Of a stretch of 64,000 nt of DNA, positions 30,082 through 40,096 are shown piece after piece. Under the pieces are notes generated by a model. It saw only the letters and a list, made by a program, of their open reading frames with translations, had not been told where the DNA came from and did no database searches. The position numbers and the translations under genes are program-made. The stretch is from Candidatus Cacconaster equi (GTDB lineage Bacteria > Bacteroidota > Bacteroidia > Bacteroidales > UBA932): positions 1 through 64,000 of the forward strand of contig JAGHSK010000017.1 of NCBI GenBank assembly GCA_018065895.1, in the 5' to 3' direction. Every line of letters begins with the position of its first letter. The first letter of the stretch is position 1.

Positions 30082-30405
30082 TTATGAAATTTTCTGCAGT
30101 TCCTCAAGCATAGAACGTATATCTTTCAGTTTTTCCACAATCTTCATTTTAGCGTCAAGCCTATCCTTGTCTGTCGACAGCCGCTTTGCGACACCGTCCA
30201 AAGTAAGGCCATCCACACGCACAAGGTGTTGAATGAGCTTCAGGTTATCCAGGTCCTTTTTGTGGAACAGCCTGTTTCCCTTTGCATTGCGTTCCGGCCT
30301 GATATACTTTGGAAAGGTATTGGCCCAGAAACGTACCGTAGTGTTTTCTTCAGAAAGGATATCGGCGACTTCGCCGATTGTATAATATAGTTTTTCCATA
30401 ATCAA
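30082..30405 (-). CDS. MerR-family transcriptional regulator
   Basis: YYTIGEVADILSEENTTVRFWANTFPKYIRPERNAKGNRLFHKKDLDNLKLI. Confidence 0.9.
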   Translation of the reverse strand: MIMEKLYYTIGEVADILSEENTTVRFWANTFPKYIRPERNAKGNRLFHKKDLDNLKLIQHLVRVDGLTLDGVAKRLSTDKDRLDAKMKIVEKLKDIRSMLEELQKIS

Positions 30406-31379
30406 TCCATTGACTGTCCAGTAGTTACAGCCACCTTGAGCATTTCGTCATATTCGAAGGGGGATAAATCGGAGAAGAAATAGTTGACCGGCTCCTGATA
30501 TTTCCCATTCCGTATCACTTCGTAATGCAGACACGGAGCAAAGGATGTTCCGCTCAGACCGGCCCGACCGATCATTGCGCCTGCTTTGACCTCCTGCCCA
30601 CGCCGTACGGTTGCAATGCTCAAATGTGAGTATGTTGTGACATATCCGTCTTCGTGTTCGATGGTGACTCTGGTTCCGAATGTCCTTACAGCCTTTTCGA
30701 CATCAATGACAAAACCGTCGGCCGTACATACGACCTCCGAGCCGACAGGGACCATCAGGTCGATGCCATTATGATCCCTGACCGTCTTGAAAAAAGGGTT
30801 TACCTTCTTTCCAACGGACGCACCGGTCTGCAAAATGGTGAAATTTCTGATCGGAATGATTGACGGAATGCTCGCCACTCCGTTCGCCTTCTTTGCAAAA
30901 ACCCCCGTCGCAACGCGCAGAGCCACGTCTATTTTGTCTGCGACACCTTCCAGCGTCTGCAACTTCCTGTCTGATTCTTCAATGATCTTTTTTTCCGACT
31001 TTTCATACAGATCACCCTGCCACTGAGTGGAGTCTTCGTGCAAAAGGCCATATCTGGGAGGATCTGAATTGAACACGGCATTATATATCTCGCGGTCCCG
31101 AAGCTCGAGGTTCCCGACGGCATTGTCCACGAGATTCATTGTTTCCTGCATCTTGGAATATTGCTCGCGCATTTCCTTGTTTTCCCGTAACAACATTTTT
31201 TCCCTGTCGGTATCATATGCAAGCGCGAACACGACATATATCAGCACAGCTGCAGAGAAACTGAGAACGAAATATTTGAAAAGCTTCCAGATGACGCTCC
31301 AGAAAGTATCCTTCTTCAACTTGAAACGGAGATGCTCCTTATCGTACACGAACTTGGCCATACCGCTACCTCCTGGCAT
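30402..31379 (-). CDS. M23/LytM-family protein, probably degenerate (HxH to CLH)
   Basis: Single TM, coiled coil, LytM domain with NGIDLMVPVGSEV, YSHLS and APCLHYEV. Confidence 0.88.
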   Translation of the reverse strand: MPGGSGMAKFVYDKEHLRFKLKKDTFWSVIWKLFKYFVLSFSAAVLIYVVFALAYDTDREKMLLRENKEMREQYSKMQETMNLVDNAVGNLELRDREIYNAVFNSDPPRYGLLHEDSTQWQGDLYEKSEKKIIEESDRKLQTLEGVADKIDVALRVATGVFAKKANGVASIPSIIPIRNFTILQTGASVGKKVNPFFKTVRDHNGIDLMVPVGSEVVCTADGFVIDVEKAVRTFGTRVTIEHEDGYVTTYSHLSIATVRRGQEVKAGAMIGRAGLSGTSFAPCLHYEVIRNGKYQEPVNYFFSDLSPFEYDEMLKVAVTTGQSMD

Positions 31380-32325
31380 TTTGGGTTATCTGTGAATACT
31401 CTTCATCGGACATGCTGCTGCTCAAGAAGTTCCACGGGTTGATCTGTCTGTCCCTGTAAAGCACCTCATAATGGAGATGAGGGCCTGTAGATCTGCCGCT
31501 ATTGCCTACAGCGGCAATCTGCTCTCCTCTTCTGACCTTGTCACCTTCGCGGACAAGAGCCTCGCGCAGGTGGGCATAACGTGTCTTGTATCCGAATCCG
31601 TGATCAATGACCACCATATTGCCATACCCGAAGAAATTGTGGAGAACCTCCACCACTGTGCCATCTCCCGTGGCATACACCGGATCTCCCTTATGTCCGG
31701 CGATATCTATGCCTCCGTGGAAAGATACCGCCTGGCTAATAGGATGGACGCGGTATCCGAAGGAGCTTGTTATTCTGAAATCGGAAATCTTTATCGGGCA
31801 GATCGACGGAACACAGGATGCCATATCATCAGCTCTCTTGGCCAGAAGCGCAACGTCATCGAATGACTTCGACTGTACGTATGCCTTCTTTGTGAGGATA
31901 TCCATCTTCACGGCGGAGGTTATCAGAATATCGGAATGTTCGAGCGACTCAAGATCAGAATACCTCTCCATTGTTCCGAATCCGGAATTTCTTACTTCGG
32001 AGGGGATTTCATCCATACCGAAAATCGGTCTGTACACAACATTGTCACGTCGCTGTATCTCCATCAAAGCGACATTGCTTTCCTCCATCTTCTCATTCAG
32101 GGATTCGATTTTCGCAAGGAGCAGCCTGTTCTCCCTTACAAGCCGGGCCTCTTTCGGCGTCATATAGCCCAGAACGTCTGTATATAGATAGAAATAAACG
32201 GCGAAACACGCCAGCCCCGTAAAAAGAACCGCTGCAGCCCTTACAAGTATCTGCCGGAAGGTTTTCCTGTCGATCTCGTAGGAAAGTGTCTTTTCATTGA
32301 ATATGTACCTCTTTTTCCTAAACAT
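31366..32325 (-). CDS. M23/LytM-family metallopeptidase
   Basis: HGGIDIAGHKGDPVYA, YAHL, GPHLHYEV all intact; TM plus coiled coil. Confidence 0.93.
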   Translation of the reverse strand: MFRKKRYIFNEKTLSYEIDRKTFRQILVRAAAVLFTGLACFAVYFYLYTDVLGYMTPKEARLVRENRLLLAKIESLNEKMEESNVALMEIQRRDNVVYRPIFGMDEIPSEVRNSGFGTMERYSDLESLEHSDILITSAVKMDILTKKAYVQSKSFDDVALLAKRADDMASCVPSICPIKISDFRITSSFGYRVHPISQAVSFHGGIDIAGHKGDPVYATGDGTVVEVLHNFFGYGNMVVIDHGFGYKTRYAHLREALVREGDKVRRGEQIAAVGNSGRSTGPHLHYEVLYRDRQINPWNFLSSSMSDEEYSQITQNARR

Positions 32326-32351
32326 CGGTCACTTACGGCCTCATTATCATA

Positions 32352-32388
32352 CAAAATTACGATATTCCGATAAAAAAACCTAATTTTG
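32352..32388. promoter_or_regulatory. Divergent promoter pair (CAAAATTA-N21-TAATTTTG)
   Basis: Inverted TAATTTTG -7 elements at 32352-32359 (-) and 32381-32388 (+) between the M23 gene and alaS. Confidence 0.55.
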
Positions 32389-32409
32389 TGCCAAATTAAG
32401 AATACTGGC

Positions 32410-35025
32410 ATGACTTCGAAAGAGATTAGGAAAACCTTTACGGATTTCTTCGCAACAAAAAGACACACCATTGTACATTCCGCACCTATGGTGGTCAAGA
32501 ATGACCCTACGCTGATGTTCACCAACGCCGGGATGAATCAGTTCAAAGATATTTTTCTCGGTAACATAGCGCCTGTCAACAAACGCGTGGCAGATGCCCA
32601 GAAATGCTTGAGAGTAAGCGGAAAGCACAATGACCTTGAAGAAGTGGGACACGACACCTACCACCACACGATGTTCGAAATGCTCGGCAACTGGAGTTTC
32701 GGGGAATATTTCAAGAAAGAGGCCATCGAATGGGCATGGGAGCTTCTTACCGAAGTTTATCGCCTACCGAAAGAGAGGCTGTATGCCACAGTGTTCGAAG
32801 GCTACGAACCGGACGGACTCTCTCTTGACCAGGAAGCTTTTGATTTATGGACCAGATTTCTCCCGAAAGAACATATAATCCTTGGAAACAAGCACGACAA
32901 CTTCTGGGAAATGGGAGACACCGGACCTTGTGGTCCATGCAGCGAAATCCACATTGACCTCAGAAGCAATGAGGAGATTGCCGCAATCCCCGGGGCTGAA
33001 ATGGTCAACAAGGGACACCATCTGGTAATTGAGATATGGAATCTGGTGTTCATGCAATACAATCGGAAGGCAAATGGGACACTTGAACCGCTTCCGGCAA
33101 AGCACGTTGACACCGGAATGGGTCTTGAAAGACTCTGTATGGCGATTCAAGGCAAGCAAAGCAACTATGATACGGACGTATTTTCCGGAATGATAGACGC
33201 CATTTCGCGATTGAGCGGCAGGAAGTATGAGCCGGATACACAATTGGGCGTCGCCATGAGAGTCATAGCCGACCATATCCGTGCCATCAGTTTCTCAATA
33301 ACGGACGGACAGCTGCCAAGCAACGTCAAGGCAGGATATGTCATCCGCCGAATCCTCAGAAGGGCGGTCCGTTACGGCTACACGTTCCTCGGCTTGACGG
33401 AGCCGTTCCTGTGCAAGCTTGTGCCACAACTGGTCAGCGACATGGGTGAAGCATACCCTGAACTGATAACACAGCAGAACCTCGTGGAGAAGGTTATCAA
33501 GGAAGAGGAGGAATCTTTCCTGCGAACTCTTGACAAAGGCACGAAACTGCTTGAGAGTATAATGGACAAGTGCAAGGACACCAAGAAAATATCCGGTGAT
33601 GATGCATTTGTGATGTACGATACTTACGGATTTCCGATTGATCTGACTGAACTCATCGCCCAGGAAAACGGATACACTGTGGACATGGAGGAATTCAACG
33701 TCGAACTCAACAAGCAGAAAGACAGAGCCCGGAATGCCACCGCAATAGAGAATGGCGACTGGACTGAATTCTACCACGTTGACAAAGTTCGTTTCGAAGG
33801 ATATGACTATACCGAGATACAGGGGGCTCTCCTCTCACGCTTCCGCACAGTGAAGGCAAAAAACAAAGAGATGCTTCAGGTAGTGTTTGACCGAACGCCT
33901 TTCTACGGAGAGATGGGAGGTGAAGTCGGCGATACCGGATATGTCATCGCCGAGGATGGAGAAAGGATAAGAGTCCTCAACACCGTGAAGGAGAATAACC
34001 TTACAATCCATATTATGGAGAAGATTCCGGAGAACTGCGAGCAATCCTTCACTCTTCAGGTTGATGCCCTCAGGCGGCAGAAAATTGCCAACAACCACAC
34101 CTGCACGCACCTGTTGCACCAGGCTTTGAGGGAATTCCTCGGAACGCACGTTGAGCAGAAGGGGTCATTCGTATGCGACAAATACTTCCGCTTTGACTTC
34201 TCCCACTATGAGAAGCTCTCCAACGAGCAGATTGACAAGATAGAAAACCGCGTGAACGCCCTGATACGCGCAAACTCTCCTCTCGAAGAGATGCGCCACA
34301 CCACAATGGACATTGCAAAGGCCATGGGTGCGATGGCTCTCTTCGGTGAAAAATATGGTGAATGGGTACGCGTAGTCAAATATGGCAAAAGCGTGGAACT
34401 CTGCGGAGGCTGCCACACTCAAGCTACCGGTACAATAGGCTTTTTCAAGATCAATGCAGAGTCAGCCGTTGCAGCCGGCATACGCCGGATCGAAGCGGTG
34501 ACAGGCACTGAAGCCGAGCTTGTTGTCGACGAGATGGAAAATACCATACGCGTGGCAAAATCATTCTTCAACAATGTTCCTGACCTTGCGGGAGCCATCA
34601 CAAAGATGATTGCGGAAAATGAATCCTACAAGAAACAGATGGAAGAGGTCTTCAAGGAGAGAACCCTGAAGTTGAAGGAATTCCTTGTTTCTCAGGCAAA
34701 AGAGATAAATGGCAGAAGAATTGTCGTGATTTCCAAAGCTATGGATATGCAGATGCTGCGCAATGCTGCCTTCGCCCTTCAGAAAGAGGAGAAGAACCTT
34801 GCCGTAATCAGTGCGTTTGAGGTTGATGGCAAGCCTCAGCTGCTTGTAATGTACACAGCCGATCTCGTATCATCCGGAAAGAATGCCCAAAACTCAATCA
34901 AGGAGGTTGCCAGAATCATTCAGGGCGGTGGTGGCGGACAGCCCGGCCTTGCAACGGCAGGTGGCAAGAATATTGCTGGTCTCGAAGAAGCAAAAGCGAA
35001 ACTTATTGAGACAGCTACGGCATAG
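32410..35025 (+). CDS. alaS: Alanyl-tRNA synthetase
   Basis: [54 protein letters not shown]; start moved to ATG 32410 because the ORF-track GTG 32386 lies in the -7 element. Confidence 0.97.
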   Translation: MTSKEIRKTFTDFFATKRHTIVHSAPMVVKNDPTLMFTNAGMNQFKDIFLGNIAPVNKRVADAQKCLRVSGKHNDLEEVGHDTYHHTMFEMLGNWSFGEYFKKEAIEWAWELLTEVYRLPKERLYATVFEGYEPDGLSLDQEAFDLWTRFLPKEHIILGNKHDNFWEMGDTGPCGPCSEIHIDLRSNEEIAAIPGAEMVNKGHHLVIEIWNLVFMQYNRKANGTLEPLPAKHVDTGMGLERLCMAIQGKQSNYDTDVFSGMIDAISRLSGRKYEPDTQLGVAMRVIADHIRAISFSITDGQLPSNVKAGYVIRRILRRAVRYGYTFLGLTEPFLCKLVPQLVSDMGEAYPELITQQNLVEKVIKEEEESFLRTLDKGTKLLESIMDKCKDTKKISGDDAFVMYDTYGFPIDLTELIAQENGYTVDMEEFNVELNKQKDRARNATAIENGDWTEFYHVDKVRFEGYDYTEIQGALLSRFRTVKAKNKEMLQVVFDRTPFYGEMGGEVGDTGYVIAEDGERIRVLNTVKENNLTIHIMEKIPENCEQSFTLQVDALRRQKIANNHTCTHLLHQALREFLGTHVEQKGSFVCDKYFRFDFSHYEKLSNEQIDKIENRVNALIRANSPLEEMRHTTMDIAKAMGAMALFGEKYGEWVRVVKYGKSVELCGGCHTQATGTIGFFKINAESAVAAGIRRIEAVTGTEAELVVDEMENTIRVAKSFFNNVPDLAGAITKMIAENESYKKQMEEVFKERTLKLKEFLVSQAKEINGRRIVVISKAMDMQMLRNAAFALQKEEKNLAVISAFEVDGKPQLLVMYTADLVSSGKNAQNSIKEVARIIQGGGGGQPGLATAGGKNIAGLEEAKAKLIETATA

Positions 35026-35036
35026 CTTCAGATATA

Positions 35037-37460
35037 ATGAAAAAATTACACACGTACCTGATACGACAATTCATAGGACCGTTCTTCGCCGTTCTGTTCG
35101 TTGTTGTGTTCGCGCTTGCTCTCGAGTTTCTCTGGGTTTATATCGATGAACTCGTGGGCAAGGGGCTGGGGCTTGGTGTGATTTTCGAATTCATGGCCTG
35201 GGCCTCGGCAACACTGCTGCCGCTTGCGCTTCCGCTTGCCACGCTTCTGGCCTCAATCATGACTCTCGGCAATCTGGGAGAGAGGAATGAGCTTCTGGCA
35301 ATGAAGGCGGCAGGCATCTCACTGAGCAGAATCCTGGTACCACTTTTCGCGGTTTCGCTTCTGATAAGCATAGGGGCTTTTTTTGCTTCTAATAATCTTG
35401 TTCCTGTAGCATACAACAAGATATATTCGCTCAGAGCCGACATAGCCCGGACAAAAAATGAAATAAAGATTCCTACGGGGACATTTTATGACGGAATCGA
35501 CGGTTATGTTCTGCGCATCGAATCCCGCGACGATGACGGAATGATGCACAACCTGATCATCTATGACCATACCGACTACGGGGGAAACACCAATATGATT
35601 CTTGCGGAGTCAGGAAAGATCAATACAACCGGCAACAAGAACGACATCATTTTCGACCTTTACAACGGATGTTCCTACCAGGAGGATAATAATATAACCT
35701 TGAGCGACACCACCGTCGAGCTCAGCAGAATCTCATTTGATTACCAGAAAATCATTATTCCACTGGAGAATTACAGTTTCTCACGTTCAGAAGATAACGA
35801 ATTCGGCAACGAAGTGATGGCCCGCAACCTCCGCGGACTTATCCACGACAAGGATTCCATTGCCCATGCCATTGACTCCCTGAAGAATTTCCAGTACGAC
35901 AGGTTCATAAGCAGCACCGGACTTGTCCATCTGAGCCAGCTTGACACTTCAGCCAACCGGAACCGCTATTTGGAGGGCATCGACATTGATAAAGTATATT
36001 CAAATATAGACCAAAGCAAGGAACGCTCTGCCATTCAATCAAAATTGGACGAATTCACGAGAGATGCCGACCTTGTGGACAGGTTCGTTTGGGAGAGAAA
36101 ACACTATCAGGAGACCTACTACATAACTGACGTGGAAGCGTATCGCAAGTTCACTCTCTCCATTGCCTGCCTTCTTTTCTTCTTCATAGGGGCCCCTCTC
36201 GGCGCCATTATCCGGAAGGGCGGACTTGGAACCCCGGTTATTATTTCGGTCTTCTTCTTCCTTGTATATTATGTCATTGACACTGTAGGCAAACGTCTGG
36301 CCAGGGCCGGAGCAATGACTCCTTTTGCAGGAGCATTCATCTCCGCGGCAGTGCTCCTGCCTATCGGAATTTTCCTCACCAGACAATCTACCCGTGACTC
36401 AGCCATCTTCAATATGGATTTCTACAAAGAATTGTTCAAGACCATAAATCGAAAAATTTCAAAGACATACCATCGTTTTATGAACCGTCTGACCATCAAG
36501 GGCGGAGGAAGAATCCGCATCGTGTTCATGGGGACTCCGGAGTTCGCCGTTGCGCAGCTCGATGCCCTGATGAACAGCGAATATGAGGTAGTTGCAGTGG
36601 TTACCGTACCTGACAAGCCTAGTGGACGAGGTCTTGAAGTCAATGAAAGCGCCGTCAAAAAATACGCTGTAGCCCACAACCTTCCGGTACTTCAGCCAGT
36701 CAAGCTGAAAGATCCCGAATTTCTTGAACAGCTTCGTTCCTTCAATGCCACTCTTTTTGTGGTAGTGGCATTCAGAATGCTGCCGAAGGAGGTGTGGAAC
36801 ATGCCTGTTTATGGAACATTCAACCTCCACGCATCCCTTCTGCCTCAGTATCGTGGTGCCGCCCCTATCAACTGGGCCATAATAAATGGGGAGAAATTCT
36901 CCGGTGTAACTACATTCATGATCGACGAGCAGATTGACACTGGAAAGATATTATTCCAGGAATCCTGTGCAATTGAAGAATATGAATCTGCCGGTGATCT
37001 TCACGACAAACTGATGAAAATGGGATGCGACCTTGTACTCAAGACAGTTGATGCCATCGAAAATCATCAGGCCAAGCCTTACGATCAGCAACTCGGAATG
37101 AGTAAGGTGCTCAAACCGGCGCCTAAGTTGACAAAAGAGCTATGTCATATCGATTGGAACGGTGACGTGGAGGAAATAGCACATCTTATCAGAGGCTTGA
37201 GCCCGTACCCGACAGCCTTTACAAATCTGGTTCGTGGTGACGAAGTTATCAGAGTCAAGATTTTCGATGCATACGATTCGAAGATTGACATTCCGGACCT
37301 TCCTGCAGGAGCCATCTCCCTTGACGGGAAGCATATTCAGGTCAAGTGCGGCAACGGCGTACTGCGCATCTACTCACTTCAGGTCGCAGGCAAAAAGAGA
37401 ATGAACGTGGATGCCTTCCTTCGTGGCTTCCGCGACCTCGAAACATATCACTTCGAATAA
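35037..37460 (+). CDS. LptF/LptG (YjgP/YjgQ) permease fused to methionyl-tRNA formyltransferase
   Basis: Residues ~1-481: six-TM permease with periplasmic domain; residues ~482-807: RIVFMGTPEFAVAQLDAL..FNLHASLLPQYRGAAPINWAI..GVTTFMIDEQIDTGKIL (Fmt). One uninterrupted frame. Confidence 0.9.
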   Translation: MKKLHTYLIRQFIGPFFAVLFVVVFALALEFLWVYIDELVGKGLGLGVIFEFMAWASATLLPLALPLATLLASIMTLGNLGERNELLAMKAAGISLSRILVPLFAVSLLISIGAFFASNNLVPVAYNKIYSLRADIARTKNEIKIPTGTFYDGIDGYVLRIESRDDDGMMHNLIIYDHTDYGGNTNMILAESGKINTTGNKNDIIFDLYNGCSYQEDNNITLSDTTVELSRISFDYQKIIIPLENYSFSRSEDNEFGNEVMARNLRGLIHDKDSIAHAIDSLKNFQYDRFISSTGLVHLSQLDTSANRNRYLEGIDIDKVYSNIDQSKERSAIQSKLDEFTRDADLVDRFVWERKHYQETYYITDVEAYRKFTLSIACLLFFFIGAPLGAIIRKGGLGTPVIISVFFFLVYYVIDTVGKRLARAGAMTPFAGAFISAAVLLPIGIFLTRQSTRDSAIFNMDFYKELFKTINRKISKTYHRFMNRLTIKGGGRIRIVFMGTPEFAVAQLDALMNSEYEVVAVVTVPDKPSGRGLEVNESAVKKYAVAHNLPVLQPVKLKDPEFLEQLRSFNATLFVVVAFRMLPKEVWNMPVYGTFNLHASLLPQYRGAAPINWAIINGEKFSGVTTFMIDEQIDTGKILFQESCAIEEYESAGDLHDKLMKMGCDLVLKTVDAIENHQAKPYDQQLGMSKVLKPAPKLTKELCHIDWNGDVEEIAHLIRGLSPYPTAFTNLVRGDEVIRVKIFDAYDSKIDIPDLPAGAISLDGKHIQVKCGNGVLRIYSLQVAGKKRMNVDAFLRGFRDLETYHFE

Positions 37461-37467
37461 AGGGTAT

Positions 37468-38424
37468 TTACTTCACCGATTTTTTTCGGACGGCAGCCAG
37501 CATGTCATCAACGACTGCTTCCATCCCCCATTCAGGCTTCCAACCCCACTCCTCGCGGGCGCAGGAATCGTCCATGATATCAGGCCATGAAGCAGAAATG
37601 GCAGCCTTGACCGGATCAATGTCGTAGTCGAAGCTGGCATCCGGAATGCGCTTTTTTATTGCCTCAAACAGTTCCTTCGGGCAGAAGCTCATACTGGCGA
37701 TGTTAAAGCTGTTGCGATGTATGAGTCTGGCAGGGTCAGCTTCCATCAAATCAGTGACAGCCTTTAGCGCATCAGGCATATACATCATATCCATATAGCT
37801 GTCCTGAGGCACCTCGCAGGTATAGTGGTGGCCGTCCTTGATTATTTCATAGAACACTTCAACCGCATAGTCAGTGGTTCCTCCACCCGGCTGAGCCCCA
37901 TTTGAGATGATGCCCGGGAATCTGACACTCCTCGTATCAACCCCGAAACGCGTGAAGTAGTAGTCGCTCAGCAGCTCCCCGGCCACCTTGCATACTCCGT
38001 ATATCGTGTTCGGACGCATCACTGTGTCCTGTGGAGTCTTGTAATGAGGAGTACTTGATCCGAAGGCGCCTATGGAGCTCGGTGTAAATACGGAGCATTT
38101 GAACTCCTTTGCAATATTCAGGGAATTGAGCAGGGCTCCCATATTGAGCTTCCATGCAAGTTCAGGCATTTTTTCTCCGGTTGCACTCAACAACGCCACC
38201 AGATTGAAGATGGAATCGACTTTGTATTTTTTTACCAAATCAGCGAAAGCATTGGCGTCAGTAGCATCAAGTTTTTCTCCAATACCGCCCTCACGCAACT
38301 TTTCAACCTGCAAATCTTTCAAATCTGCCCCAATAACATTATCTTTACCATAGAGTTTTTGGAGATGAGGCACAAGTTCAGTGCCTATCTGGCCACCAGC
38401 TCCCACAACCAGGATACGTTTCAT
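37468..38424 (-). CDS. NAD-dependent epimerase-type L-threonine 3-dehydrogenase
   Basis: GAGGQIGTELVPHL, VFTPSSIGAFG, YGVCKVAGELL (SDR YxxxK), short-chain TDH-like. Confidence 0.85.
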   Translation of the reverse strand: MKRILVVGAGGQIGTELVPHLQKLYGKDNVIGADLKDLQVEKLREGGIGEKLDATDANAFADLVKKYKVDSIFNLVALLSATGEKMPELAWKLNMGALLNSLNIAKEFKCSVFTPSSIGAFGSSTPHYKTPQDTVMRPNTIYGVCKVAGELLSDYYFTRFGVDTRSVRFPGIISNGAQPGGGTTDYAVEVFYEIIKDGHHYTCEVPQDSYMDMMYMPDALKAVTDLMEADPARLIHRNSFNIASMSFCPKELFEAIKKRIPDASFDYDIDPVKAAISASWPDIMDDSCAREEWGWKPEWGMEAVVDDMLAAVRKKSVK

Positions 38425-38432
38425 TAGAAAAA

Positions 38433-39347
38433 TTGGTTTTGTCTGACAATAAAAAAATAGCTATCGACCCATCCGCTTTCGGCTTTCTGGACGTTGCATA
38501 TACAAAGATAGTCACGAATTCCGATATTCGTAAATCTTTTGATGAATATATTGGTTCCGGATTCTGCGCAGATATGGATTATCTGAAACGAAACGTGGAC
38601 AAACGCACTGATCCATCGCTTCTTGTGGAAGGTGCCAGTACAATTGTCTGTTTTCTGGCTCCATATGGAAAGGCAAATGGAGGAGTAGCCGGATTCGCTC
38701 AAGGCGAAGATTATCATTCAGCCGTAAAAAGAAAGCTATTTGAAGTCATATCATTTCTCAAACAGGAATCTTCAAGGATGGGGCTTTCAAGTTTCTCCGC
38801 CAGGGCATTTGTTGACAGCGCTCCTGTGGCGGAGCGGTTCTGGGCTGCCCGCTCCGGCCTCGGGTTCATCGGCAGAAACGGATTTCTGATCTCGCCGCAA
38901 TTCGGGCTGCGAACCATCATCGGAGAAATAATATGCAACCTGCCTTTTGAATTGTTCGCAGATAGAAGACCTCTTGCCGTAACTTCATGCGGAGATTGCG
39001 GGAGATGTGCGGAGGCCTGTCCTTCCAAAGCCCTGCAATGGCAGAAAGATGGATTTTCTCTTGTTGACGCGCGTAAATGTATATCCTACCACACGATAGA
39101 GTCTCACTCGACGGCGGGACATCCCGTCGACTTCAACGGATGGATATTCGGATGCGAAGAGTGTCTGGATGTCTGTCCCTGGAACAAGGAGGTTCCATCC
39201 TGGGAGGAACTGAAAAAAAACAGCGGCTATTTGCTGAATTTAAGCCGCCGGGAGTGGGCGGACATGGGTTCTGACGAGTTCAATGTGCATTTCGGTGACT
39301 CCGGACTGAAAAGGGCGGGTCTTGACAAAATAAAGAGCAATTTATGA
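38433..39347 (+). CDS. queG: Epoxyqueuosine reductase
   Basis: CGDCGRCAEACPSKAL and CEECLDVCPWNK; TTG start in the ORF track, true start uncertain. Confidence 0.9.
   Translation: MVLSDNKKIAIDPSAFGFLDVAYTKIVTNSDIRKSFDEYIGSGFCADMDYLKRNVDKRTDPSLLVEGASTIVCFLAPYGKANGGVAGFAQGEDYHSAVKRKLFEVISFLKQESSRMGLSSFSARAFVDSAPVAERFWAARSGLGFIGRNGFLISPQFGLRTIIGEIICNLPFELFADRRPLAVTSCGDCGRCAEACPSKALQWQKDGFSLVDARKCISYHTIESHSTAGHPVDFNGWIFGCEECLDVCPWNKEVPSWEELKKNSGYLLNLSRREWADMGSDEFNVHFGDSGLKRAGLDKIKSNL
38503..38510 (-). promoter_or_regulatory. Putative -7 element (TATCTTTG) for the threonine dehydrogenase gene, inside queG
   Basis: Exact TAnnTTTG on the minus strand about 80 nt upstream of ATG 38424. Confidence 0.45.
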
Positions 39348-40096
39348 TATCAAGGGAAAATAAAATTGTAATGACAGGCTCCTGTTTTTCCACTGAAATC
39401 GGAAACCGTCTGAAGGATGCAGGCTACAATATATGCCTGAATCCCTTCGGCATCCTGTTCAACCCCGCTTCCATTGCCGCCGCAATGGAACGGCTCGAAA
39501 GTGGAGAACGTTTCACGGAGAAAGACGTCATAATGCGGACGGATGATGCCGCCCTCGGCAAATTCAGTTATGTCTCTTTTTCCCATCACGGATCCTTCGC
39601 AAGACCTTCTCCTGACGAATTCATAAAGAATGCTGACAGCTCCCTTGCCGTGGCAAGGAACTTTTTTCTATCAGCTGACACCATAATCCTGACATTCGGT
39701 ACCGCTTGGGTGTTCAGGCACATATCCAGCGGAAAAATCGTCGCCAACTGCCATAAAATTCCCTCAAGGGAGTTCTCCCGCGAAATGATGGATGTTGACC
39801 GGATTGCATCTCTCTATCTGCCCATCATAAAAAGGCACCCGGAGAAACGCTGGATATTCACGGTCAGTCCTATAAGACATCCGGCCGACGGCCTGCACGG
39901 TAACCAGTTGAGCAAAGCCACGCTTCTTCTGGCCATTGAAAAGATTCAACGGCAGTGCAGTGAAAATACAGCTTATTTCCCTTCGTACGAAATAATGATT
40001 GATGAACTCCGCGACCACAGATATTATGCCTCTGACGACCTGCACCCGTCGGAAGAGGCTGTCAATATGATCTTTGAAAAATTTATTGCATTATGA
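39344..40096 (+). CDS. GSCFA-domain protein
   Basis: MTGSCFSTEIGNRLKDAGYN motif, overlaps queG by 4 nt. Confidence 0.9.
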   Translation: MISRENKIVMTGSCFSTEIGNRLKDAGYNICLNPFGILFNPASIAAAMERLESGERFTEKDVIMRTDDAALGKFSYVSFSHHGSFARPSPDEFIKNADSSLAVARNFFLSADTIILTFGTAWVFRHISSGKIVANCHKIPSREFSREMMDVDRIASLYLPIIKRHPEKRWIFTVSPIRHPADGLHGNQLSKATLLLAIEKIQRQCSENTAYFPSYEIMIDELRDHRYYASDDLHPSEEAVNMIFEKFIAL

